From: Notolepis coatsorum
Taxonomy: Eukaryota > Chordata > Actinopteri > Aulopiformes > Paralepididae
DNA: 64,000 bases
Direction of reading: 5' to 3'
NCBI GenBank assembly: GCA_963971535.1
Contig: OZ020591.1
Span: 11,532,588 to 11,596,587, forward strand
The notes under the pieces are model-generated. The model did not search any database. It was not told the origin of the DNA and saw only the letters and a list, made by a program, of their open reading frames with translations. The position numbers and the translations under genes were made by a program. The stretch's first letter is position 1. The number at the start of each line of letters is the position of its first letter. This document shows, one piece after another, positions 10,725-24,701 of the stretch.

Positions 10725-11065
10725 GCACTAGCTGCATGGGACCGTCCCCTGGTCGACTCTCTGGTTCTCTGAAGCCACCAGTTGAATACGTCAGAGCCAC
10801 GTAGGAACACACACGCATGCTTTCTCTCAGGGTCGTCTAAGGCCTCCCCCATAGACAGTGGAGCCCGTAGCGTGTAGCCAATAATAACGTGTAGCATGTC
10901 AGCGCCTGCCGTCCCCCAGGATCCACGCGGCTGGGCTGGGTACAGTTAAAGGCCATCTGCTCAGCTCTGATACAGTTTCAACAGTGTTTCTCAATAGGTG
11001 TGTTTCTAAATCCACTCGTGTGTGCATTATCTGGGTCAAAATGGACATTTAAATGAAATAACAGT
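10725..11065. other. Unassigned intergenic DNA
   Basis: No gene or repeat recognised. Confidence 0.35.
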
Positions 11066-11068
11066 AGT

Positions 11069-11069
11069 A

Positions 11070-11158
<89 letters not shown>

Positions 11159-11570
11159 CTTTATTTATAAAGCACCCTTCATGCAATAGAAAGCAGCCCA
11201 GAGTGCCTTGACAACACACAAAAATCAGTAGACAAATTGCATATGACAAGCAATAAAATAAATAGAAAGAAGAAAAAGAGAGAAATTATTAAAACAAAAG
11301 GAATATACTAAACACAGTTAACTATACAGTTAAAAGCCAAGTTAAGGGGCGCCCCAGTGGCGAACCACATAACGCGCTCAGCGGCGGCACGGCCGACCCG
11401 GGTTCGGGATTTGCTGAATGTCTTCCCCCCACTCTGTCTCTCATTCCTCCTCTGTCTCTCCCTACAGTAGAAAAAAGAGATAAACGCTTAAAAAATAAAT
11501 CTTTAAAGAGATGTGTTTTCAGATGCTGTTTAAAAACTGCATATAGTATACAATAGCTAGAAACATAGTC
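11069..11570 (-). mobile_element. Antisense LINE 3' end with expanded (AAT)n tail, carrying a SINE
   Basis: An (AAT)n run (11069-11157) is followed by ACTTTATTTATAAAGCACCC, the reverse complement of a CR1/L2-like LINE terminus. Untranslated sequence then continues on both sides of the SINE at 11345-11500, and degenerate coding sequence follows to about 11570. The microsatellite is thus probably the LINE's own tail. Confidence 0.6.
11345..11500 (+). mobile_element. tRNA-derived SINE (family S2), copy 1
   Basis: Starts GGGGCGCC, has a box B-like GGGTTCGGG near 11400, the word AATGTCTTCCCCCC and an A-rich 3' end (AAAAAATAAATC). The same architecture is at 28879-29050. No clear target duplication was resolved. 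Confidence 0.65.
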
Positions 11571-11845
11571 CCTGCAGAGGTCAGACTAGTCTTGTATATA
11601 AAAAGATATGATCATATAAATGAATGACAGTGTTGTTAAAGGTGCTATGGATTACATTTTATGTAGAGTAATCGTTTCAAAAACAATAACACATCCACAA
11701 AGCTTTTAGAAATAATAAATAAATACTTTTAGAATAAAAGTATTGCTTTCCCCCCAAAAGACTATTGATTAATTAATAATTTCTCATTTAAAAAAACGTT
11801 TCTGGGTCCAACATGAATGTTGTTGTTTATATGTTGGGTGCATGT
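11571..11845. other. Unassigned AT-rich DNA
   Basis: AT-rich sequence with no feature recognised. Confidence 0.35.
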
Positions 11846-12468
11846 ATCAAACAAGGGACTAAACACGTTTCGCAATTATGCCACATCAATGTGGAATGCC
11901 CTACCCACAGCTGTAAAGGAATGTGAATCACTACCCACTTTTAAAACCACTCTCAAGGAGCACCTACGGGAGACTGCAATTCGAAACTGGCCCCTGTAAA
12001 TGTCCTAACCCAACCCCCTCCAATGTACAGTAAATGTCCTAACCCAGTAATACACGAGAACCTCTTCTTGGGACCAAGTAAGGTTTCGTCGATAATCCAA
12101 TGTACAGTTACCGCCCCACCCCCACCCCACCTACCCATCCCCCCCACCCAACCCCACCTCCTCCAATGTACAGTTTCTTCATCAAATGTATATACTCTCT
12201 TTTTTAAACTCTTTTTGTATCACAAACAGTACTGTATTTGTAGATCTGGTATGTCATAAATGTATAGATGTAGCAGTACTGTCTATCTGTATGTCATGTA
12301 TGTCATATATATCCTGATGAATTGAAAATGGGGGACCCTGATGTAAACAAGACGAAAGTCTTTCTCTGGTCTGCATCCCCTTAACAATTGTGTGTATTGA
12401 GCTGTACTGTACTGTACCGCATTCTGCAATCTGTTAATAAAATGTTCAATCAATTCAATCAATCAATA
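11846..12468 (+). mobile_element. LINE family L1a, copy 1: C-terminus and 3' UTR
   Basis: Codes the last ~50 residues (GLNTFRNYATSMWNALP... to ETAIRNWPL, stop near 11999), followed by the family's untranslated region (GGGGGACCCTGATGTAAACA, then CAATCTGTTAATAAA) and a CAATC-type tail. It matches the 3' part of the copy at 59880-62696 closely. 5'-truncated. Sister copies are at 25123 and 28229. Confidence 0.9.
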
Positions 12469-13216
12469 TCCCCTCCCTGCTTCCCATTTCCCAACGTGGA
12501 ACGCACCTGATTGGATACAATTTGACATGCTGGTGCTCTAGTGCGACATCTAGTGGCTGAATGTTATCTATAGCAACTTTAAACAAACAATACAGAAGAT
12601 AATGACTTGTTCTATCTCTAATTGATCAATAAAGATGTCATCAGTTCTGTAGGATCTATGCTGAGGAGGTAATGGGTCGTTCATCAGTGTTAATTTCCTC
12701 ACTGAACTTAATAAGGGGACATTATCCCAACAAAGCAAGTGATTATCACTGATGAATGGCTCATTATCAGCATAATGGGCTCACTTCAACGCATACAGGT
12801 GGCTGTGAGACACAGGGCTTCCTGAAGGAGTTGCACCAACGGAAGAGGCTCATGTGCTTGTTGTAATGCGACCCTCATGGGCCGTGGTGCATATCACAGT
12901 TGACCCGTCGTGAGGAAGTGCAGCTGTTTCAGACAAACAGGGAGACCGACATACTGAGGCCAGATAAAGGATCGCAAGGAGTTGTCAGCATAAAAAAAAC
13001 AGTGTAACGGCTGATTAAAGTTGATGACATAGGCCGATGAAAACAGTGTGATGGCTGATAAGGACACCTCAGCATCCTGTCCTGAATTGACATTCAAGCT
13101 TATCCAATAATTCTGGCTGAAAACTTTGGAGCTCTTTTTTTTTTATAATAAATTAAATTAAATAAATAAAAAAATATGCTTGTTCCCTATGATAAGGATA
13201 CATGCTCTGCACTTTC
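12469..13216. other. Unassigned unique-looking DNA
   Basis: No frame or repeat. The stretch around 12650-12850 is non-repetitive and homeobox-style AT-rich (TTAATTTCC, TGATTATCAC, CATTATCAGCATAATG); it could be conserved non-coding DNA, which only a multi-species alignment can show. Confidence 0.35.
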
Positions 13217-13690
<474 letters not shown>

Positions 13691-13950
13691 TACAATGTTG
13701 GAACTACACAATATGTACTACATGGCCCATAACAGCCCCCAAACAGTTATCCGTACCACACACAAAAAGAAACAAGTACCCTACCTGGTTGCTGTACCTA
13801 CTGGTAGGCTACTAACCTATAAACTACGGCATACCTACACAACTACATACATTTCCATTGTTACACCGCCTACACTTGGAACTTCAAAGATGAAGTTGTT
13901 TCAACAGCCTGTCAGGAAATCCCCATTCACATGTCAACTGCAGTGGAATA
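13691..13950. other. Unassigned spacer
   Basis: No feature recognised. Confidence 0.3.
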
Positions 13951-14463
13951 TCCATATGACTTGTTGTGAGTGAGTACCACCTGTCATGTGCATGATATAT
14001 ATCCATATGACTTGTTGTGAGTGAGTACCACCTGTCATGTGCATGATATATATCCATATGACTTGTGATGAGTGAGTACCACCTGTCATGTGCATGATAT
14101 ATATCCATATGACTTGTTATGAGTGAGTACCACCTGTCATGTGCATGATATATATCCATATGACTTGTGATGAGTGAGTACCACCTGTCATGTGCATGAT
14201 ATATATCCATATGACTTGTGATGAGTGAGTACCACCTGTCATGTGCATGATATATATCCATATGACTTGTTGTGAGTGAGTACCACCTGTCATGTGCATG
14301 ATATATATCCATATGACTTGTTGTGAGTGAGTACCACCTGTCATGTGCATGATATATATCCATATGACTTGTTATGAGTGAGTACCACCTGTCATGTGCA
14401 TGATATATATCCATATGACTTGTGATGAGTGAGTACCACCTGTCATGTGCATGATATATATCC
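13951..14463. repeat. 51-bp minisatellite, 10 copies
   Basis: TCCATATGACTTGT recurs every 51 bp. Units differ mainly at one position (TTGTTGTGAG, TTGTGATGAG or TTGTTATGAG). Because 51 is 17 codons and the minus frame lacks stops, a 199-codon frame of 17-residue repeats exists; no start context or splice site supports it as a gene. Confidence 0.96.
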
Positions 14464-14688
14464 CTACAGCCAGCGTGTGCCACCAGTCAAAGAGAAACAC
14501 TATAAAAACCCAACTGGCCTCTTCGCAGTAAGAATGGAAGCAGAGGTCAGAATAGCCTTTCAAAAGTTACGTGACAAGTGACAACAATAGAGAAGAATAG
14601 AGGATTTATTCATAACCTGGCTTTCAGATATAGAAGGGGAAAAAATATTGTGTTGAAGTTTAAAATAAATAAAATTGATTAAAAAAAA
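14464..14688. other. Unassigned spacer
   Basis: No feature recognised; A-rich just before the satellite. Confidence 0.3.
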
Positions 14689-17487
14689 GAAGACTAGGTA
14701 TGCTAGATGTATAGAAGACTAGGTAGGCTAGATATAAAGACTAGGTATGCTAGATATAAAGACTAGGTATGCTAGATGTATAGAAGACTAGGTAGGCTAG
14801 ATATAAAGACTAGGTATGCTAGATATAAAGACTAGGTAGGCTAGATGTATAGAAGACTAGGTATGCTAGATGTATAGAAGACTAGGTATGCTAGATGTAT
14901 AGAAGACTAGGTATGCTAGATGTATAGAAGACTAGGTAGGCTAGATGTATAGAAGACTAGGTAGGCTAGATATAAAGACTAGGTATGCTAGATATAAAGA
15001 CTAGGTAGGCTAGATGTATAGAAGACTAGGTATGCTAGATGTATAGAAGACTAGGTATGCTAGATATAAAGACTAGGTATGCTAGATGTATAGAAGACTA
15101 GGTATGCTAGATATAAAGACTAGGTATGCTAGATGTATAGAAGACTAGGTATGCTAGATATAAAGACTAGGTATGCTAGATGTATAGAAGACTAGGTATG
15201 CTAGATATAAAGACTAGGTATGCTAGATATAAAGACTAGGTAGGCTAGATGTATAGAAGACTAGGTATGCTAGATGTATAGAAGACTAGGTATGCTAGAT
15301 ATAAAGACTAGGTAGGCTAGATATAAAGACTAGGTATGCTAGATATAAAGACTAGGTATGCTAGATGTATAGAAGACTAGGTATGCTAGATGTATAGAAG
15401 ACTAGGTAGGCTAGATGTATAGAAGACTAGGTAGGCTAGATATAAAGACTAGGTATGCTAGATATAAAGACTAGGTATGCTAGATGTATAGAAGACTAGG
15501 TATGCTAGATGTATAGAAGACTAGGTAGGCTAGATGTATAGAAGACTAGGTAGGCTAGATATAAAGACTAGGTATGCTAGATATAAAGACTAGGTATGCT
15601 AGATATAAAGACTAGGTAGGCTAGATGTATAGAAGACTAGGTATGCTAGATATAAAGACTAGGTATGCTAGATGTATAGAAGACTAGGTAGGCTAGATAT
15701 AAAGACTAGGTATGCTAGATATAAAGACTAGGTATGCTAGATATAAAGACTAGGTAGGCTAGATGTATAGAAGACTAGGTATGCTAGATGTATAGAAGAC
15801 TAGGTATGCTAGATATAAAGACTAGGTAGGCTAGATATAAAGACTAGGTATGCTAGATATAAAGACTAGGTATGCTAGATGTATAGAAGACTAGGTATGC
15901 TAGATGTATAGAAGACTAGGTATGCTAGATGTATAGAAGACTAGGTAGGCTAGATATAAAGACTAGGTATGCTAGATATAAAGACTAGGTATGCTAGATG
16001 TATAGAAGACTAGGTATGCTAGATGTATAGAAGACTAGGTATGCTAGATGTATAGAAGACTAGGTATGCTAGATATAAAGACTAGGTATGCTAGATATAA
16101 AGACTAGGTATGCTAGATATAAAGACTAGGTAGGCTAGATGTATAGAAGACTAGGTAGGCTAGATGTATAGAAGACTAGGTAGGCTAGATATAAAGACTA
16201 GGTATGCTAGATATAAAGACTAGGTATGCTAGATATAAAGACTAGGTAGGCTAGATGTATAGAAGACTAGGTATGCTAGATATAAAGACTAGGTATGCTA
16301 GATGTATAGAAGACTAGGTAGGCTAGATATAAAGACTAGGTATGCTAGATATAAAGACTAGGTATGCTAGATATAAAGACTAGGTAGGCTAGATGTATAG
16401 AAGACTAGGTAGGCTAGATGTATAGAAGACTAGGTAGGCTAGATATAAAGACTAGGTATGCTAGATGTATAGAAGACTAGGTAGGCTAGATATAAAGACT
16501 AGGTATGCTAGATATAAAGACTAGGTATGCTAGATATAAAGACTAGGTATGCTAGATATAAAGACTAGGTATGCTAGATATAAAGACTAGGTATGCTAGA
16601 TATAAAGACTAGGTAGGCTAGATGTATAGAAGACTAGGTATGCTAGATATAAAGACTAGGTATGCTAGATATAAAGACTAGGTATGCTAGATGTATAGAA
16701 GACTAGGTATGCTAGATATAAAGACTAGGTAGGCTAGATATAAAGACTAGGTATGCTAGATATAAAGACTAGGTAGGCTAGATATAAAGACTAGGTATGC
16801 TAGATGTATAGAAGACTAGGTATGCTAGATATAAAGACTAGGTATGCTAGATATAAAGACTAGGTATGCTAGATATAAAGACTAGGTATGCTAGATATAA
16901 AGACTAGGTATGCTAGATATAAAGACTAGGTATGCTAGATATAAAGACTAGGTAGGCTAGATGTATAGAAGACTAGGTATGCTAGATATAAAGACTAGGT
17001 ATGCTAGATATAAAGACTAGGTATGCTAGATGTATAGAAGACTAGGTATGCTAGATGTATAGAAGACTAGGTAGGCTAGATATAAAGACTAGGTATGCTA
17101 GATATAAAGACTAGGTATGCTAGATATAAAGACTAGGTAGGCTAGATATAAAGACTAGGTATGCTAGATATAAAGACTAGGTAGGTTAGATATAAAGACT
17201 AGGTAGGCTAGATATAAAGACTAGGTATGCTAGATATAAAGACTAGGTATGCTAGATGTATAGAAGACTAGGTAGGCTAGATATAAAGACTAGGTATGCT
17301 AGATATAAAGACTAGGTATGCTAGATATAAAGACTAGGTATGCTAGATATAAAGACTAGGTATGCTAGATATAAAGACTAGGTAGGCTAGATGTATAGAA
17401 GACTAGGTATGCTAGATGTATAGAAGACTAGGTAGGCTAGATATAAAGACTAGGTATGCTAGATATAAAGACTAGGTAGGTTAGATA
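14689..17487. repeat. 2.8 kb satellite built from 22-bp and 25-bp units
   Basis: Every unit begins GACTAGGTA(T/G)GCTAGAT and then ends either ATAAA (22-bp form) or GTATAGAA (25-bp form). The two endings and the T/G site give four unit types that follow one another without a simple fixed order, although longer blocks recur (for example around 15300-15600 and 15540-15760). Late units carry GGTTAGAT (17187, 17478). The 25-bp form fades after about 17035. Confidence 0.95.
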
Positions 17488-17639
17488 TAGTAAAGCTTTG
17501 GTCTTTTAGTGAGTAGTGAGTAGTGACCGGTTGGTTTTTTCACCGCGGTGCCCGTCTCTGCATTAGCAACATAGTTCTGAGGTCATAATACGGAACAATG
17601 AAAGATGAAACCTCAGCCTTCAAAGAACAAGCTGAGTGA

Positions 17640-18340
17640 CAAGCTGTTATTTACATCACAGGGAGGAACACAACAACAAGTCTTTGGCTGAACGTGCTCT
17701 TCATTCTGGCTAGCTCCGCGTGAGAAGGGTGAGAGGGGTTCTCCAGGATGGCTTCTAGCTTTTTCCTCATCCTCCTCTCGGCCACCACCTGTAGATTATC
17801 CAGCTCACTACGGAGCTAGCCTTCTTCACCAGTTTATTCAGCTTGCTGGAGTCCCTCGAGCTGATGTTGTCCCCCCAGCACACCACAGCAAAAAAGAGGA
17901 ACGCTGGCTACAACCGACTGGTAGAAAGATAGCAGCAGTCGGTTGCACACGTCAAACGACCTGAGTCTCCTCAGGAAGAACAGCCTGCTCTGTCCCTTCC
18001 TGTCGAGGGCCTCAGTGTTGTCCGACCAGTCCAGTTTTTTGTTCAGGTGAACTCCAAAGAACTTGGCGTCCTCCACACCTATGTTTGCCTGGTAAGCAAA
18101 CTGCAGGGGGTCCAGGGAGTCACTCACCAGGGGCTTGATGTGCTGCAGGACCAGCCGCTCAAAGGTCTTCATTACGTGTGACGTCAGAGCGACCGGCCTG
18201 TAGTCATTGAGGGCACTTGGGCGCCCCTTTTTGGGCACCGGGACAATGCAGGAGGTCTTCCAGAGCTGGGGGCACCCTCTCCAGTCTCAGGGAGAGGTTG
18301 AAAAGGTGCTGGAATGGTGCCGCCAGTTGTCCAGCGCACA
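17640..18340 (-). mobile_element. LINE ORF fragment with internal deletion
   Basis: The minus strand encodes CIVPVPKKGRP-like sequence, then SALNDYRPVALTSHVMKTFE (the NYRPVAL reverse-transcriptase block) and DPLQFAYQ, then jumps directly to AKFFGVHLNKKLDWSDNTEA and LFFLRRLRSF, which normally lie about 200 residues further on, after the GxPQG and FADD boxes. The catalytic core is therefore deleted. The frame ends in degraded C-terminal sequence near 17640-17830 (an ERRMRKKLEAILEN-like word). Upstream coding sequence passes into the 43-bp array. Confidence 0.8.
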
Positions 18341-19412
18341 CCTTGAGCACCCTGGGGTTGGTGTCGTCAGGTCCTCTGGCACGCCTTGAGCACCCTGGGG
18401 TTGGTGTTGTCAGGTCCTCTGGTACCCCTTGAGCACCCTGGGGTTGGTGTCGTCAGGTCCTCTGGTACGCCTTGAGCACCCTGGGGTTGGTGTTGTCAGG
18501 TCCTCTGGTACGCCTTGAGCACCCTGGGGTTGGTGTCGTCAGGTCCTCTGGTACGCCTTGAGCACCCTGGGGTTGGTGTCGTCAGGTCCTCTGGTACGCC
18601 TTGAGCACCCTGGGGTTGGTGTTGTCAGGTCCTCTGGTACGCCTTGAGCACCCTGGGGTTGGTGTTGTCAGGTCCTCTGGTACGCCTTGAGCACCCTGGG
18701 GTTGGTGTTGTCAGGTCCTCTGGTACGCCTTGAGCACCTGGGGTTGGTGTTGTCAGGTCCTCTGGTACGCCTTGAGCACCCTGGGGTTGGTGTTGTCAGG
18801 TCCTCTGGTACGCCTTGAGCACCCTGGGGTTGGTGTCGTCAGGTCCTCTGGTACGCCTTGAGCACCCTGGGGTTGGTGTTGTCAGGTCCTCTGGTACACC
18901 TTGAGCACCCTGGGGTTGGTGTTGTCAGGTCCTCTGGTACGCCTTGAGCACCCTGGGGTTGGTGTCGTCAGGTCCTCTGGTACGCCTTGAGCACCCTGGG
19001 GTTGGTGTTGTCAGGTCCTCTGGTACGCCTTGAGCACCCTGGGGTTGGTGTTGTCAGGTCCTCTGGTACGCCTTGAGCACCCTGGGGTTGGTGTCGTCAG
19101 GTCCTCTGGTACGCCTTGAGCACCCTGGGGTTGGTGTTGTCAGGTCCTCTGGTACGCCTTGAGCACCCTGGGGTTGGTGTTGTCAGGTCCTCTGGTACGC
19201 CTTGAGCACCCTGGGGTTGGTGTCGTCAGGTCCTCTGGTACGCCTTGAGCACCCTGGGGTTGGTGTTGTCAGGTCCTCTGGTACGCCTTGAGCACCCTGG
19301 GGTTGGTGTTGTCAGGTCCTCTGGTACGCCTTGAGCACCCTGGGGTTGGTGTTGTCAGGTCCTCTGGTACGCCTTGAGCACCCTGGGGTTGGTGTTGTCA
19401 GGTCCTCTGGTA
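18330..19412. repeat. 43-bp minisatellite, about 25 copies, inside the LINE
   Basis: CCTTGAGCACCCTGGGGTTG recurs every 43 bp, with GTCGTC or GTTGTC variants. One unit near 18733 lacks a C (42 bp). The minus-strand translation of a unit reads like the DDTNPRVLK segment just upstream of the LINE's reverse transcriptase, so the array is an expansion of LINE coding sequence. Confidence 0.93.
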
Positions 19413-19442
19413 TGGTATAATATATCTTGTTGAATTTAGAGG

Positions 19443-19705
19443 TTGTATGTAGGGTTGTAACTAACTGTAACTGTACTCTACTGCTTACATGACTGCATAT
19501 ATATCTGTGTCCACTGGAGGGCACTATATGCGGAGCTTCTACTGTCTACGCCAGGTTGGGAGTATTTAAGCCTTTGTTCCCTCCCCCTCTATCTTCTTAC
19601 CACATCTGCCTCTCACGGAGAGGAGTGCCCATGTGCTGTGCTGCTGTGAATCACTATGAATGAATAAACAAGCCAAAGGCTGAAGATGGAATTCATGCCT
19701 CCTAC
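19443..19705 (+). mobile_element. Candidate LTR (Ty3/gypsy-like), possibly solo
   Basis: Starts TGTATGTAGG and ends CCTCCTACA, giving short inverted ends. Inside are a promoter-like GAGTATTTAAGCC (about 19559) and a polyadenylation signal AATAAA (about 19663) at LTR-like spacing. No target duplication, primer-binding site or second LTR could be shown. Confidence 0.4.
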
Positions 19706-19892
19706 ATATATTATTGTCGCCCCATAGCCAATTCTGTCAACATATCTATATGAGTCTTTGGCCTGAGTGTAGACTGGTGAACTGTATGGTTTGGTTTTCT
19801 GGAGATAGCCATGCAGTGAACCTGGCCAAACCTGGACCCTGGCTGAGACAGCCACCTTGCACAACCTGGTTTAGCTAATAGGGACAAGGCAC

Positions 19893-20652
19893 TAGTCAAC
19901 CAGGACTATTCAGATCTGACCACAGAGTCATAGTCAACCAGGACTATTCAGATCTGACCACAGAGTCATAGTCAACCAGGACTATTCAGATCTGACCACT
20001 GAGTCGAGTCATAGTCAACCAGGACTATTCATATCTGACCACTGAGTCGAGTCATAGTCAACCAGGACTATTCAGATCTGACCACTGAGTCACAGTCAAC
20101 CAGGACTATTCAGATCTGACCACTGAGTCACAGTCAACCAGGACTATTCAGATCTGACCACAGAGTCATAGTCAACCAGGACTATTCAGATCTGACCACA
20201 GAGTCACATAGTCAACCAGGACTATTCAGATCTGACCACTGAGTCACAGTCAACCAGGACTATTCAGATCTGACCACAGAGTCATAGTCAACCAGGACTA
20301 TTCAGATCTGACCACAGAGTCATAGTCAACCAGGACTATTCAGATCTGACCACTGAGTCACATAGTCAACCAGGACTATTCAGATCTGACCACAGAGTCA
20401 TAGTCAACCAGGACTATTCAGATCTGACCACTGAGTCACATAGTCAACCAGGACTATTCAGATCTGACCACAGAGTCATAGTCAACCAGGACTATTCAGA
20501 TCTGACCACTGAGTCATAGTCAACCAGGACTATTCAGATCTGACCACTGAGTCACATAGTCAACCAGGACTATTCAGATCTGACCACTGAGTCACATAGT
20601 CAACCAGGACTATTCAGATCTGACCACAGAGTCATAGTCAACCAGGACTATT
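19893..20652. repeat. 38-bp minisatellite with 38/40/43-bp variants, about 20 copies
   Basis: GTCAACCAGGACTATTCAGA recurs. Spacing changes by small insertions at one joint (GAGTCATAG, GAGTCACATAG or GAGTCGAGTCATAG). An ACCACAGAG/ACCACTGAG toggle marks two unit types. Confidence 0.94.
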
Positions 20653-20736
20653 CAGATTTGGAGAACAGTCATCTTCAGTTCTTATAAAACATTAGAACCA
20701 TGACACATGTTGCAGTCAACTCAACTGTCATTTCAG

Positions 20737-21870
20737 AATCAGAATCAGCTTTACATTACATACAGAGGAGTGGAATGGTTTGTTCTTGGCTCCTCCGCCT
20801 AGCAGCAGCATATACATAAAGTAGTACAAAAAAGAAGCAATAAAATAGTGTAAAGATAAAAAAAAATTATAATAATACAATTTAATATTAGCAGCATAGC
20901 AATGGTAAAAAAGTGTGGGTGCAAAGTGTAGCTCTTGCTCCTTTAACTCATTCTGCGTCATCGCTTAATCCGCGAGAACGCCACCGCTTTAATCAATGGG
21001 GGGACTGGGAGATTTGCGAGTGCTTAAAATATATCTTAAAGTATAGCTATGGGTCTAATACACCCGTCGATTATCAGTGCGTTGCTTCCAGTCAACATGT
21101 ACAAAACGGATTGTTTTTTCATTGGTACACTTCCGTTTTATACCGTTTTGAATACGAGTAGTTTTGGTGATTTCTAGTAATCCCAGGAAAAGACGCGATA
21201 ATAGCCCTTTAGTGGAATACACAAAACACGTTGTAATTTTTTTCGCCTGATTATCGAATCTTCCTGAAATCAACGCTAGATCATCATTATTATCCTTCCT
21301 CGTGCAAGAATGAAAAGAGCCCTGGACCGCAGGGCTCCCCCCCCCCCCTCCTGCCACCAACGGCACACAGCCACACACACACACACACAGCCACACACAC
21401 AGAGACAGTGTCGATCGGGGTAGAAATAAATATCAGATCAACGATCAAATTTATATATAGTGTTCTTACCTTGTATCTGATGTAATGCAAAAGAAACAAT
21501 CCAATTATCTGATCGCCATTCCAAATACTGCTTGTGGAGGTCCGTCATACATTACCGAGCGGTACACACGAACGGCTCCTAATGGAGTGCAATACCAGCT
21601 AGAAGGCGTAGGCGGCGGTATTTGCCCTTTTGCAAGCTCAGACCCATTCCCAATGATAACATCCGGCTGGATGGATGAAAATGAATGGATATCGCTAATA
21701 AAGGAAATAACGATTAAAACCCGACTATACTCGGGACTGGCGCTGAATGGTCGGCGAGTTTAACCCGACTATCATCGTGACTGGCGCTAAATGAGTTAAC
21801 AAACACCACGTTGGTGTAGAGCGTGCAAATCAGTGGCAGAGACAGCGATAAAATAGTGTTACTCCAGTTA
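20737..21870 (-). mobile_element. Antisense retroelement tail split by a TTAA element
   Basis: CAGAATCAGAATCAGCTTTA (20733-20752) is the reversed tail of a fish LINE. Its untranslated region appears to resume after 21800 with GTGCAAATCAGTG and GATAAAATAGTG words, comparable with GTGCAAAGTG before the insertion. The right limit is uncertain. Confidence 0.45.
20947..21795. mobile_element. piggyBac-like element with TTAA target duplication
   Basis: Flanked by TTAA at 20943-20946 and 21796-21799. Inverted ends are CTCATTCTGCGTCA on the left and CTCATTTAGCGCCA (reverse complement of the right end). Near the right end GACTGGCGCT(G/A)AATG occurs twice about 45 bp apart (subterminal repeat). A 92-codon open frame at 21485-21763 resembles nothing I can name. 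The ends are less perfect than in the 4200-5150 element and of a different family. Confidence 0.65.
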
Positions 21871-22041
21871 AGGCCGGGAGCCGGCCGCTAGTGTTATTTG
21901 TTGTTTGTAGGAGTCTGACTGGTCCGGGCCTTGAGGCTGTGGTACCGTTTGCAGCACGGCAGCAGCTGAAACAGTTTGTGGTTGGGGTGGCTGTGGTCTT
22001 TGCAGACCCACCATCAGTTGTATATATCCTGGGTGGAGGGG

Positions 22042-22232
22042 AGCTCAGTGGCTCAGGAGGTAGAGCGGTCGTCTGGTAATCTGAAGGTTTTCCCGGTGTG
22101 ATTCCAGCTCCTCCCGGGCAGCGTGTCGAGACACTTAGCACGGTTTCTTCCACCGTCGGTGTGTGAATGTGTGAGTGAATGGCCATAAGTTGTAAAAGTG
22201 CTATATAAATAAGTGCCATTCCATTTACAACC
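22042..22232 (+). mobile_element. tRNA-derived SINE (family S3), degraded
   Basis: GTAGAGCGGTCGTCTGGTAA, a damaged box B (GTGTGATTCCAGC), GTGTGTGAATGTGTGAGTGA and the ending AAAAGTGCTATATAAATAAG match a very widespread fish SINE layout. Confidence 0.7.
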
Positions 22233-22848
22233 ACAGATGTTCTGGGTTATTCGCACTGTAGTGCTTTGTGGTCGAGGGCAGAGCGGTGTGTCGGTGGTTC
22301 CTCCTGTAGGAGGCCGGTGGGGTCTGGAGCCCCGTGCAGAGCACACAACACTTGGTGTGCTAAACTGTGCCATGTTTGTTGCAGGGTGATTACCAGAGAA
22401 ATGTTCATTCCAGATTAATTTAGTTAAGTATTTCTTGATGAGGATGGTACCAAGGGGGGGCATTGGGGCAACTATTTTCAGGCCAAAGAGCCACCTCAAT
22501 ATCGCATGGATAAAAAGGGGAATTACCATTTAATGTCATCATTTAAATGGCGAGACTGAAGCCAGATCCACAGGGGGGCGTCTGGTTTCAGACTGTGGTG
22601 TCTCGAGTGCGTAGTCTTTGGGCTCGGGCACAGGACCTGGTATGGGAGGCCAGACAACCCAGTTAGCTGACTAAACTATGCCTATAAGTGGAGCTGTGGC
22701 TGTCTGGCTCATCACAGTCATCCAGCCAGGTGAGTAATGGAGGGAGGATCATGGGACGCATGAGACTGAAGAACCCCACAGAGACATTACATCAACAACA
22801 TACACATGCATGCACATGTGCACGGTTACACACAGAGAGAGACACACA
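22233..22848. other. Unassigned intergenic DNA
   Basis: No gene. A 12-bp-stem hairpin (CTGAAGCCAGAT with GTCTGGTTTCAG) lies at about 22556-22592. Confidence 0.35.
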
Positions 22849-24596
<1,748 letters not shown>

Positions 24597-24701
24597 GGGA
24601 CTGATCCCAGGCCAGCAGGGTTACATGTGATTCCTGAGGTGAAGGAGCGGGGACTGATCCCAGGCCAGCAGGGTTACATGTGATTCCTGAGGTGAAGGAG
24701 T
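24597..24701. repeat. 53-bp direct duplication
   Basis: GGGGACTGATCCCAGGCCAG and the rest of the unit occur twice in tandem, nearly identical. Confidence 0.92.

Noticed and set aside
14689-17487. CRISPR-like or centromeric satellite
   Set aside because: Units are contiguous with no spacers. At 22/25 bp and 2.8 kb the array is too short, and its unit too small, to call centromeric.
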